Below, one piece after another: positions 1 to 6,848 of a stretch of DNA of 10,306 nt. The stretch covers positions 1 through 10,306 of the forward strand of contig JADGOU010000077.1 in assembly GCA_017882835.1 (NCBI GenBank), given 5' to 3'. Made by a program: the position numbers and the translations under genes. The notes under the pieces were generated by a model. The model searched no databases and had not been told where the DNA came from. It saw nothing but the letters and a program-made list of their open reading frames with translations. The first letter of the stretch is position 1, and every line of letters begins with the position of its first letter. The stretch comes from Frankiaceae bacterium. GTDB lineage: Bacteria; Actinomycetota; Actinomycetes; JADGOU01.

Positions 1-1
1 C

Positions 2-247
2 GTCAGCTACTCCCTCTACATCGGCGCCGCGAGCCTGGCCGAGCGGAGCCTGGGCTCGGTGTTCCGGTCGGCGTTGACATCGCCGGCCGGAATCGCTGTG
101 CAAGTCGTCATGCTTCTCGCCATCTTCATGTTGGCTCGCGTCGACTGGGCCACGTATCTCCATCGCCACCAGCGAGCGTCCGAACCGCGACCCGGACCGG
201 ACCCGCATAACGGCGACCGAGCCGAGGAAACTACCGACGAGCCTTGA
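2..247 (+). CDS. C-terminal part of an unidentified membrane protein
   Basis: The reading frame is open from the left edge to a TGA at 245-247, so only the last 81 residues are present and the start lies outside the window. A hydrophobic stretch (AGIAVQVVMLLAIFMLARVDW, roughly residues 28-48 of the fragment) looks like a last transmembrane helix. It is followed by a short basic segment (YLHRHQR) and a hydrophilic, Pro/Asp/Glu-rich tail that is probably cytoplasmic. The preceding segment (VSYSLYIGAASLAERSLG) could be the end of another helix or a loop. I do not recognise the family; a transporter or channel is possible but unsupported. It converges on the leftward DUF5709 gene, 119 bp away. 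The hydrophobic segment and an uninterrupted frame to the edge support a real gene. Confidence 0.6.
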   Translation, partial: VSYSLYIGAASLAERSLGSVFRSALTSPAGIAVQVVMLLAIFMLARVDWATYLHRHQRASEPRPGPDPHNGDRAEETTDEP

Positions 248-268
248 TCACACCTCGGGACGTCGCCC

Positions 269-294
269 GATCGACACCGTCGCCCGGGTCGATC
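269..294. terminator. Weak hairpin between convergent genes
   Basis: GATCGAC (269-275) and GTCGATC (288-294) form a perfect 7-bp stem around a 12-nt loop. It lies between the convergent membrane-protein and DUF5709 genes, where a bidirectional terminator would be expected. There is no U tract on either strand, so termination is an inference from position only. Confidence 0.25.
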
Positions 295-366
295 AGCAGC
301 AGTTCGCGATGATCGCCGAGGGGTGCGTCGCGTCTGTTCCACTCACGGTGCTTCGGGTGCGGCCGG

Positions 367-795
367 TCAGTCGCCGTCGCGAACATGCATGGCGGTCTCC
401 TCGGCGGTGCGTCCACCGGTGTCGCCCGAGGCGACGGCGGCCACCTCCTCGCTGGTGCGATCCGGGCCGGCCCCCTCGTCGTCGGCGACCAGTCGCCCGG
501 CCTCCGCATCGGGACGGCTGTAACGATCCCCGTCTCCGTCCCCGTTCGCGTCCCAGGCGGGGTCGTCAACATCGTCCTCGGGTTGCTCTTCGGCCAGCCG
601 CTGATCGAGCGACTCGCCTTGGCGGGCTTCGGCTTCGGTGTTTCCGAAACCCTCACCAGCGGAGTAGCGATCCCCGGCATCGATGGCGTCGTCCAGCGGA
701 TCACCGGTCATGTCCTGGCTGGCCAGGGTGTCGGCATCGTCGAGCACGCCGTCGTCATCGGGCCGATCCCACGCGGCATACGTCTCGTCGGTCAT
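367..795 (-). CDS. DUF5709 family acidic protein
   Basis: This encodes 142 residues, very rich in Asp, Glu and Gly, with no membrane segment or signal peptide. Segments typical of actinobacterial DUF5709 proteins are present: paired Asp near the N-terminus (DDADTLASQDMTGDPLDDAIDAGD), the core AEARQGESLDQRLAEEQPE, the AGRLVADDEGAGPD block and the terminal TAEETAMHV. Function is unknown for the family; low complexity and acidity suggest a largely disordered soluble protein. The ATG at 795 is chosen because AAAGGA lies 7 nt upstream (minus strand), whereas an ATG nine codons further up has no such site. The gene starts 33 bp after the DUF5996 stop on the same strand, so the two are probably co-transcribed. 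Family assignment is from recognised motifs. Confidence 0.85.
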   Translation of the reverse strand: MTDETYAAWDRPDDDGVLDDADTLASQDMTGDPLDDAIDAGDRYSAGEGFGNTEAEARQGESLDQRLAEEQPEDDVDDPAWDANGDGDGDRYSRPDAEAGRLVADDEGAGPDRTSEEVAAVASGDTGGRTAEETAMHVRDGD

Positions 796-828
796 TGGGT
801 GTCCTTTCTCGACGCGATGCACGGGGGT

Positions 829-1788
829 TCAGGTCCTACGCTCGAGCGCGGCCCGGTCCCAACGCGCGCACGTGGCGGCGGCCTCGTAGGTGCTCTGCAG
901 GAACTCCAGCAGGACCCGGTCCGGGGCCTCGGCGGTTCGGACCAGCTCGTAGGGCAGCATGAACTCGCCGAGCTCGTCGCTGTAGGCGGCACCGGCCGGT
1001 CCCACCGGGAAGTCGCGGAACCCGTCCGGTTCGGGGTAGGCGTAGGAGTAGAAGATGCCTTCGCTGTCCCCGCCCGGCCAGTAGCCGGCGCTGCTCAGCT
1101 CGTGGGAGTACGCCTCATGCATGACCTGCGGCCCGCAATTCGGCGCCCCGCCGGGGTGCGGCGGCGCTGGCCGACCGGAGAACCGCGTGACCGCGAGATC
1201 CAAAGCCCCCCAGAACAGGTGGACGGGGCTGGCCTTGCCGAGGAAGCGGCCGCGAAACGTCGAGAACACCCGGTCGACCTCGACCAGGGTGAGCCAGAAC
1301 CGGTGTGCCTGCTCGGCGTCGTACGCCGCGTGCCGCAAGTCGCCGGTAAAGGGGATCGCACCCTCGATCTCCACCGGCATGGGCCAGATCGGCGTCGCGA
1401 CCCCCAGCTCGCCCAGGCACCGCATCACCTCGGCGTAGAAGTCCGCGACCGGCCGTGGTGTCAGCGCGACGGAGGTGGCCACCCCGGACGTCGTCACGAT
1501 GTCGAGCCGGTGCTCCTGGAGATCAAAGTCGATCTGAAAGCTGCGACCCGAGGGGTGCGGCATCAGCGAGGTAGTCAGCCCGGTGGCGGTCACGTACAGG
1601 GTGGAGTTCCACCAGTGGTTGACCAGCGGCGCGTTGGCGAGGCGAACCTTGCCGACCACCTGCGTGCACAGCTGCAGGGTGTCGCGGGTCTCCCGCCAGT
1701 CCGAGACGGGCAGCGACGGCCAGGACGACGCCACCGGATCCGTGTCCAAACTCTCCTCCGCCCAGAACGCCACCGGGGTCGTAGTCAC
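829..1788 (-). CDS. DUF5996 family protein
   Basis: This encodes 319 residues. The N-terminal part contains the family hallmark WPSLPVSDWRETRDTLQL followed by QVVGKVRLANAPLVNHWWN, then an LYVTATGLTTSLMPH strand region and a C-terminal half rich in Trp, Tyr and Phe (HLFWGALDLAVTRFSGR, HEAYSHELSSAGYWPGG). This pattern matches actinobacterial DUF5996 proteins, whose biochemical role is not known to me. No signal peptide or membrane helix is visible. The GTG at 1788 gives a length near the family norm. An in-frame ATG at 1854 would add 22 Arg/Gly-rich residues unlike the family, so I did not use it; neither start has a strong ribosome-binding site. The gene lies 86 bp downstream of cydC and 33 bp upstream of the DUF5709 gene, all leftward, consistent with an operon tail. 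Confidence 0.8.
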   Translation of the reverse strand: MTTTPVAFWAEESLDTDPVASSWPSLPVSDWRETRDTLQLCTQVVGKVRLANAPLVNHWWNSTLYVTATGLTTSLMPHPSGRSFQIDFDLQEHRLDIVTTSGVATSVALTPRPVADFYAEVMRCLGELGVATPIWPMPVEIEGAIPFTGDLRHAAYDAEQAHRFWLTLVEVDRVFSTFRGRFLGKASPVHLFWGALDLAVTRFSGRPAPPHPGGAPNCGPQVMHEAYSHELSSAGYWPGGDSEGIFYSYAYPEPDGFRDFPVGPAGAAYSDELGEFMLPYELVRTAEAPDRVLLEFLQSTYEAAATCARWDRAALERRT

Positions 1789-1874
1789 TCTGCCACCCCC
1801 GCGCCGGACTCGGAAGAGTCGGAGACCTCTCCCGGGTCGTACGTCGGGTCCCATGGCCTGACCCGGGTGGCCGG

Positions 1875-3605
1875 TCAGTCGACGGCGGTGAGCCCCAGTT
1901 CGAGCTCCCAGAGTCGCCGGTACAGGCCGGCGCTGCGAACGAGATCGGCGTGCCGTCCCCGTTGGACGACGCGACCGCGATCGAGCACGACGACCTCGTC
2001 GACGGCGTCCAAGCCGACCAGCCGGTGCGTGATGAGCAGGGTCGTCCGCCCTTCGGTGGCCCGCAGCAAACTGCCCATCAGCGCCTGCTCGGTGATCGAG
2101 TCCAGGTTGGCCGTCGGTTCGTCCAGCAGGAGCACCGGCGGATCGGCGAGCAGGGCCCGGGCCAGCGCCAATCGCTGCCGTTGGCCGCCGGAGACCTGCG
2201 CGCCGCGCTCCCCCACCCGGGTGTCCCAGCCCGCCGGCAGGGACGCGATCCACGGTCCGAGCTCGGCCCGCTCGGCGGCGTCGGTCAGCTGCTCGTCGGT
2301 GGCATCCGGCTGGGCCAGGCGAATGTTCTCGCGCACGGTCGTGTCGAACAGGTGCGCGTCCTGCAGACACGCGCCGATCACTCGGCGGACGTCGTCCTGG
2401 GCGTAGTCGCGCAGATCGTGCCCGGCCAGAGTGGCCCGTCCGCCGTCGAGCTCCACGAAGCGCAACAGCACCAGCGCGAGCGTGGTCTTGCCGGCCCCGC
2501 TCGGACCGACCACGGCGATCCGGCGGCCCGGCTCCAGCCGCAGGTCGACGCCGTCCAGCGCGCACGCCGCGTCGGAGGCGTACCGCAGCCGCGCCGCCTC
2601 CAGGGTGACTACCGGCGTGCCGGCGGGCACGGGCCGGGGCCGCGCCGGGTCGTTGACCGGCGCGGGCGCGTCCAGCACACCGAAAACCCGACCGGCGGCC
2701 CGACGTACCCGCTCGAGCTGCTGGGCCGCGACCGGCAGCGGCGCGACGACCTCGAAGACGGCCAACGCGGTCAGCACCAGCACGGCCAGCCACACGCCGT
2801 CGAGCGAACCCGCGGACACGGCCGGTACGGCGACCCGCAGCGTTCCCCACAGCGCCAGCCCGGCGGCCACGCTGCCCAGGCCGGCGCCGAGACCGGTGGT
2901 CAGCGCGGTCGAGCGAGACAGGCCGGTCAGCTCGGCGTCGGAGCGGGCCACCCGGTCGAGCTGGGTGTCGGCCGCGCCGTAGGCCAGCAGCTCCGGGGCA
3001 CCGTGCAACAGGTCGACGACGTGCATGCTGAGCTCGCCGCGGGCCGCGGCCACTCGCGCCGAGGCCCGCCGACCGGAGCGCATGGTCAGAGCCGGTACGG
3101 CGACCCCGGCCAGCAGCAACGTGGCGGCCAAGACCGCCCCCGCGCCCGGCAACAGCGCCCACGCCAGGACCACCGCGGACCCGCCGACGATAGCGGCGAT
3201 CAGCGGCGGTGGCAGCACGCGCAGGAACAGGTCCTGCAGCGCGTCGACGTCGGCCACCAGCCGGCTGAGCAGGTCCCCGCTGCGGAAGTCCGCCAGGCCG
3301 GCGGGCGCCAGCGGCTCCAGCCGGGTGTAGACGCGCACCCGCAGGTCCGCCAGCACCCGAAAGGCCGCGTCGTGGGAGATCAGGCGCTCGGCGTACCGGA
3401 AGATGCCGCGGCCGATGCCGAACGTCCGGATGGCGACGACCGCGACCGCCAGGTCGAGCACTGGCGGATGCTGCGCTGCCCGGGAGATCAGCCAGGCCGA
3501 AACCGCCATCAGTCCAACGCTGCTGGCCACCGCGGCGGCACCGGCAACCACCGACAGCGCCAAGCGGCCGAGCTGCGGACGGGCCAGCCGGAGCAGCCGC
3601 CACAT
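1875..3605 (-). CDS. cydC: Thiol reductant ABC exporter, subunit CydC
   Basis: This encodes a 576-residue half-transporter: an N-terminal membrane domain (about 1-310) fused to a nucleotide-binding domain (about 330-570). The CydC-type N-terminus is clear (LMAVSAWLISRAA near 32-44, FGIGRGIFRYAERL near 62-75). Walker A is GPSGAGKT (367-374), the Q-loop Gln is near 415, the signature VSGGQ is at 471-475, Walker B VLLLDEP is at 491-497 and the H-loop His is at 527, so the ATPase site looks intact. In characterised bacteria CydDC exports cysteine and glutathione and is needed for cytochrome bd assembly; the thiol in an actinobacterium may differ. The ATG at 3605 is fixed by the TGATG overlap with the cydD stop. 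An upstream in-frame start would add only Arg/Gly-rich residues that are antisense to the cydD tail. CydC pairs with CydD as a heterodimer. Confidence 0.93.
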   Translation of the reverse strand: MWRLLRLARPQLGRLALSVVAGAAAVASSVGLMAVSAWLISRAAQHPPVLDLAVAVVAIRTFGIGRGIFRYAERLISHDAAFRVLADLRVRVYTRLEPLAPAGLADFRSGDLLSRLVADVDALQDLFLRVLPPPLIAAIVGGSAVVLAWALLPGAGAVLAATLLLAGVAVPALTMRSGRRASARVAAARGELSMHVVDLLHGAPELLAYGAADTQLDRVARSDAELTGLSRSTALTTGLGAGLGSVAAGLALWGTLRVAVPAVSAGSLDGVWLAVLVLTALAVFEVVAPLPVAAQQLERVRRAAGRVFGVLDAPAPVNDPARPRPVPAGTPVVTLEAARLRYASDAACALDGVDLRLEPGRRIAVVGPSGAGKTTLALVLLRFVELDGGRATLAGHDLRDYAQDDVRRVIGACLQDAHLFDTTVRENIRLAQPDATDEQLTDAAERAELGPWIASLPAGWDTRVGERGAQVSGGQRQRLALARALLADPPVLLLDEPTANLDSITEQALMGSLLRATEGRTTLLITHRLVGLDAVDEVVVLDRGRVVQRGRHADLVRSAGLYRRLWELELGLTAVD

Positions 3606-5413
3606 CACCCCGACACCTCGGCGCCGACCGCGCCGACCGCGCCGGCCGCGCCGGCACTGCCGGTCGCGCCAACACTTGGTCCGGCGGCCGCGACCAACGC
3701 GCTCCACGGCCCCTGGACCGCATCCAGCTCGGCCGGAGTTCCGACCTCGACCACCCGCCCCGCGCTCATGACGACGATGCGATCGGCACCCCGGGCCAGC
3801 GCCAGCCGATGCACGACGAGCAGCACGGTGCGGCCGGCCATCAGCCGCTCGAGCCCGTCCTGGACGGCGGCCGCGCTGTCCGCGTCGAGGTTGGCGGTCG
3901 GCTCGTCCAGCAGGAGCACCGGGGCGTCGCGCAGAAACGCCCGGGCCAGGGCGATCCGCTGCCGCTGGCCCGCGGACAGCCCCACGCCGCGCTCGCCGAC
4001 GACCGTGTCATACGCCGCCGTAAGCGACTCGACGAACTCCGCGGCGTTGGCCAGCCGAGCCGCCTGGCGCACCGCCTCCACGCCGGCCTCCGGTTCCCCG
4101 AGCCGAATGTTGTCGGCGATGGAGGCCGCGAACAGGTACGGCCGTTGCGACACCCAGGCCAGCTGTCGTCGCCACTGCACCAGCGGAAGGTCGGCGAGGT
4201 CGGTGCCGCCGACGGTGATGCGCCCCTGCTGCGGTCGGGTGAAGCCGAGCAGCAGCGAGACCAGGCTGCTCTTGCCCGCGCCACTGTCGCCGACCAGGGC
4301 AACGCGTTCGCCCGGGTGCAGCGCCAGCGACACCTCGGCCAGTGCCGGTACGTCGCGAGCCGGCCAGGTGAACCAGACGGCCTCCACCGAGACCGTGGCG
4401 GCGCGCAGGTCGGGAACCGCCGCCGGTGGCCGCACCGAGGTCGCCGACCGGTCGGGACCGGACGTCTCCAGCACCGCGAAAACCCGCTCGGCAGCCGTGA
4501 CCCCCTCCATGCTCGCGTGGAACTGGGCGCCGACCTGCCGGACGGGCAGGTACGCCTCCGGGGCCAGCAACAGCACGAGCAGCGCGGTGTGCAGGCTGAC
4601 GCGACCGTCGACCAGCCGCAGCCCGACCGAGACGGCGACCAACGCCACCGCGAGCATGGACAGCAGCTCCAGCACCAGGGCGGAGAGGAAGGCGATCCGC
4701 AGCGTCGCCATGGTGGCGATGCGGTATTCGTTGGTGATCCGGCGTACCGCGGCGGCCTGGGCCTTGGCCCGGCCGAAGATCCGCAGCGTCGGTAGCCCTT
4801 CGACGACGTCGAGGAAGTGACCGGCCAGCGTGCTCAGGGTCGACCACTGCCGCTGGGTACGGCGCTGGGTGCTGATCCCGATCAGCGCCATGAACACCGG
4901 GATCAGCGGCAGGATGACCGCGATGGTTACCGCGGACAGCCAGTCGGTGGTCACGACCCGGGCCAGTACCGCCACCGGCACCAACAACGCCAACACCAGC
5001 TGCGGGAGGTAACGGGCGAAGTAGCCGTCCAGCGCGTCGACGCCCCGGGTCGCCAGCGCCGCCAGCTCGCCGCTGCGCTCGCGGGCCAACCACGCCGGCC
5101 CTAGCGCGACGGCGTGGCGGAGCAGGCCGGCGCGCAGCTGGGACTTGACCCGGGCCGAGGACAGGTGCGCCGCCACCTCGCCCGCCCAGGCGATCCCGGC
5201 TCGACCAAGCAGCACCGCCGCCAGCAGCGCCATCGGACCGGTGACCTTCGCCAGCGGGGCCCGGTCGAGAAAGACCCGCGGCAGGATGTCGGCCAGCAGC
5301 GTCGCCTGGCCGAGGATGAGAACGGCACTGGCCAGGCCCAACCCGACAGTCAGGGCGAGGTAGACCCGGGCGGTCGCCGCATGGCGCAGCAGCCGCGGGT
5401 CGAGCGGCTTCAC
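3605..5413 (-). CDS. cydD: Thiol reductant ABC exporter, subunit CydD
   Basis: This encodes a 602-residue membrane-plus-ATPase half-transporter that would pair with CydC. The membrane domain covers about 1-320 (GQATLLADIL, LIPVFMALIGISTQRRTQRQW, GLPTLRIFGRAKAQ are CydD-like). The ATPase domain has Walker A GDSGAGKS (375-382), Q-loop Gln 423, signature LSAGQ (479-483), Walker B VLLLDEP (499-505) and H-loop His 535. The GTG at 5413 (VKPLDPRLLR) is preferred because actinobacterial CydD usually begins MKPLDPRLLR; a GTG at 5422 is an alternative. The last ~27 residues are a Gly/Ala/Val tail made by a 9-bp repeat. The gene is 68 bp downstream of the AhpD-like gene, so one transcript is possible. 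No cydA or cydB lies in this window, unlike the usual cydABDC arrangement. Confidence 0.92.
   Translation of the reverse strand: MKPLDPRLLRHAATARVYLALTVGLGLASAVLILGQATLLADILPRVFLDRAPLAKVTGPMALLAAVLLGRAGIAWAGEVAAHLSSARVKSQLRAGLLRHAVALGPAWLARERSGELAALATRGVDALDGYFARYLPQLVLALLVPVAVLARVVTTDWLSAVTIAVILPLIPVFMALIGISTQRRTQRQWSTLSTLAGHFLDVVEGLPTLRIFGRAKAQAAAVRRITNEYRIATMATLRIAFLSALVLELLSMLAVALVAVSVGLRLVDGRVSLHTALLVLLLAPEAYLPVRQVGAQFHASMEGVTAAERVFAVLETSGPDRSATSVRPPAAVPDLRAATVSVEAVWFTWPARDVPALAEVSLALHPGERVALVGDSGAGKSSLVSLLLGFTRPQQGRITVGGTDLADLPLVQWRRQLAWVSQRPYLFAASIADNIRLGEPEAGVEAVRQAARLANAAEFVESLTAAYDTVVGERGVGLSAGQRQRIALARAFLRDAPVLLLDEPTANLDADSAAAVQDGLERLMAGRTVLLVVHRLALARGADRIVVMSAGRVVEVGTPAELDAVQGPWSALVAAAGPSVGATGSAGAAGAVGAVGAEVSG
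3621..3656. repeat. 9-bp tandem repeat in the 3' end of cydD
   Basis: There are four tandem copies of a 9-bp unit: GCGCCGACC twice exactly (3621-3638), then GCGCCGGCC and GCGCCGGCA. On the coding strand they give GAAGAVGAVGAEVSG-like residues at the very end of CydD. Copy number could change without shifting the frame. Confidence 0.8.
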
Positions 5414-5481
5414 GCCCGTCACGCTACGTCGGGCCGCCACTGGTCCCGTGGTTGGGCTGGCCGGATGGCCTACCGCTGCGC

Positions 5482-5841
5482 TCAGGTGGTCTTGGGTGCG
5501 GTGGCGGCCGCGAACTCCTGGTACGCCGCCCATGCCCGCGGCCCGTAGACGGTGGTCGGTCCACCGTTCATCAGCATCACCACGCCGAGCGTCTCCGCCA
5601 CCTCGGCTGCACTCGCGCCCTTGAGCACGGCGCCGCGCATGTGCGCGGCGATGCACCCGTCGCACTGCTTGGACACGGCGATGGCGACCGCCATCAGCTC
5701 CTTGATGTGGCCGGGCACCGCGCCCGGCGCCATTGCGGCGTTGTGCAGCTGGGCGAAGCCCGCCCAGGTTTCCGGGATCGCCTCTCGCAGCGAGCGCTGC
5801 GGTCCCCGCAGCTCGTCCAGCACCTCGCGACCGTGACTCAT
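5482..5841 (-). CDS. Carboxymuconolactone decarboxylase (AhpD-like) family protein
   Basis: This encodes 119 residues, the usual size of a single-domain carboxymuconolactone decarboxylase-fold protein. The AhpD-type active-site pattern is present: Glu48, then Cys60-Asp-Gly-Cys63 and His67, with the same E-x11-C-x2-C-x3-H spacing as AhpD. A hydroperoxide or disulfide reductase role is therefore more likely than true decarboxylation; this is inference from family knowledge. The core KELMAVAIAVSKQCDGCIAAHMRGAVLKGAS and the following ETLGVVMLMNGGPTTVYGP are typical of the family. The ATG at 5841 is preceded by GAGGTGG 7 nt upstream; a longer in-frame extension to 6045 only reads through the intergenic region and is rejected. 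The gene is divergent from the CsoR/CstR-type repressor gene, with an operator-like element 62 bp upstream of its start, and it heads the cydDC block. Confidence 0.88.
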   Translation of the reverse strand: MSHGREVLDELRGPQRSLREAIPETWAGFAQLHNAAMAPGAVPGHIKELMAVAIAVSKQCDGCIAAHMRGAVLKGASAAEVAETLGVVMLMNGGPTTVYGPRAWAAYQEFAAATAPKTT

Positions 5842-5902
5842 GGGTTCCACCTCTTCGGCCTGGTCAGTACATCGGCGGGTACGCCGACGCCGCCCCACAC
5901 GG

Positions 5903-5916
5903 TACCCTGGGGGGTA
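5903..5916. promoter_or_regulatory. Putative CsoR/CstR-family operator
   Basis: TACCCTGGGGGGTA is an imperfect palindrome, TACCC-N4-GGGTA. It has the C-tract/G-tract with T-A ends typical of CsoR-family operators. It lies between the AhpD-like gene (start 62 bp away) and the repressor gene (start 128 bp away), so it could control both divergent transcripts. No clear -35/-10 pair was identified around it. Confidence 0.55.
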
Positions 5917-5997
5917 GAGGTCCAGAAGCCACAACCCCCGCCCGGTCGCCAACTCGGCGGTGGCGGGCAATGGGCAGCGGAGGACGTCCGCACCACG

Positions 5998-6033
5998 ACG
6001 TCCCGTACCACAGTGACGTCCCGTACCACAGTG
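5998..6033. repeat. Perfect 18-bp tandem duplication before the repressor gene
   Basis: ACGTCCCGTACCACAGTG occurs twice back to back (5998-6015 and 6016-6033). The end of the second copy runs directly into the GAGGAG ribosome-binding site of the repressor gene. It may be a recent slippage duplication or a doubled protein-binding site; the sequence alone does not decide. Confidence 0.9.
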
Positions 6034-6043
6034 AGGAGCGGCC

Positions 6044-6364
6044 ATGCCGAAGGACGACGTTGCCGGCCCGACCGGCGCTGCGCCGGGGACGACCGGACCT
6101 GGTCAGCACGCGGTGCCGGCCGAGGTGGTAGCCCGACTTCGCCGGGTGGAGGGCCAGATCGGCGGCGTCATCCGCATGATCGAAACTGGCCGCGACTGCC
6201 GCGACATCGTCACGCAGCTCGCCGCCGCCTCCCGGGCGCTGGACCGCGCCGGGTTCAAGCTGCTCAGCACCCAGCTGCGCTACTGCCTGGCGGCGACCGC
6301 CGCCGGTGAGCCGGCGCCCATCGACGAACAGGCGCTGGAGAAGCTGTTCCTCAGCCTGGCGTGA
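6044..6364 (+). CDS. CsoR/CstR-type (DUF156) transcriptional repressor
   Basis: This encodes 106 residues: a flexible Pro/Gly-rich N-terminus of about 25, then the all-helical DUF156 core (AEVVARLRRVEGQIGGVIRM, GRDCRDIVTQLAAASRALDRAG, LSTQLRYCLA). The two sensor cysteines are Cys52 and Cys81, spaced 29 residues apart as in both CsoR and CstR. The position of the copper-ligand His of M. tuberculosis CsoR (25 residues after the first Cys) is Gln77 here. Loss of that His argues against Cu(I) sensing and towards a CstR-like thiol/persulfide sensor; this is inference. The ATG at 6044 follows GAGGAG with 5-nt spacing. The gene is divergent from the AhpD-like/cydDC block, lies 38 bp upstream of the DUF302 gene, and probably represses its own transcription through the TACCC-N4-GGGTA element. 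Confidence 0.88.
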   Translation: MPKDDVAGPTGAAPGTTGPGQHAVPAEVVARLRRVEGQIGGVIRMIETGRDCRDIVTQLAAASRALDRAGFKLLSTQLRYCLAATAAGEPAPIDEQALEKLFLSLA

Positions 6365-6402
6365 GCCTGGCACCACCGACGTACCCGACATAGGAGCAAC
6401 TC

Positions 6403-6804
6403 ATGAGCTACGGCACGACCATCGCCCTGGACATCCCCTTCGCCGAGGCCGTTTCCCGAACCCGCGACGCACTGGCTGGTCAGGGGTTCGGCATCCTCAC
6501 CGAGATCGACGTCCGGGCCACCCTGCAAACCAAGATTGGTGCCGAGATGGAGGACTACGTCATCCTCGGCGCCTGCAACCCGCCGCTGGCCCATCGGGCG
6601 CTGGAAGCTGACCGCAGCATCGGTCTGCTGCTGCCGTGCAACGTCGTCGTCCGGTCGCATGGCGGCGGCAGTGTGGTGGAGGCGCTCGACCCGCAGCTGA
6701 TGAGCACACTGAGCGGTGCCCCGGAGCTCGCTTCGATCGCCGACGAGGCAGGCCAGCGGCTGGCGGTCGCCCTGGATGTCATCAAAGCTGGCGTTTCGGG
6801 GTAG
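6403..6804 (+). CDS. DUF302 domain protein
   Basis: This encodes 133 residues and is a single DUF302 domain over essentially the whole length. The N-terminal strand SYGTTIALDIPFAEAVSRTRDALAGQGFGILTEIDV and the core YVILGACNPPLAHRALEADRSIGLLLPCNVVVR are typical of the family. The two cysteines in GACNP (Cys58) and LPCN (Cys79) sit in its most conserved segments. No signal peptide is visible, so it is probably cytoplasmic. The molecular role of DUF302 is not established; the conserved cysteines and frequent association with CsoR-type regulators would fit a redox or sulfur role (inference). AGGAG lies upstream of the ATG, and the gene is 38 bp after the repressor gene on the same strand, so a two-gene operon is likely. 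The C-terminus ends 44 bp before the convergent NmrA-like relic. Confidence 0.9.
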   Translation: MSYGTTIALDIPFAEAVSRTRDALAGQGFGILTEIDVRATLQTKIGAEMEDYVILGACNPPLAHRALEADRSIGLLLPCNVVVRSHGGGSVVEALDPQLMSTLSGAPELASIADEAGQRLAVALDVIKAGVSG

Positions 6805-6848
6805 CGACCGGCCACCCGGACTGCTGCGGCGTCTAGGCCCAAGTCGGT

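Noticed and set aside
1789..3723. A much longer minus-strand open frame (to 3723) ahead of the DUF5996 gene
   Set aside because: The upstream 645 codons are an Arg/Gly/Pro-rich out-of-frame reading of cydC, which has clear ABC motifs in its own frame.
385..4820. Two very long plus-strand open frames (385-2406 and 1950-4820)
   Set aside because: They lie opposite cydDC, DUF5996 and DUF5709, have Arg/Gln/Pro-rich low-complexity translations, no domain motifs, and are expected by-products of very high GC.
5842..6045. N-terminal extension of the AhpD-like protein to a start at 6045
   Set aside because: The extra 68 residues are translated from the intergenic region with the operator and the 18-bp duplication, and a good ribosome-binding site exists at the 5841 start.
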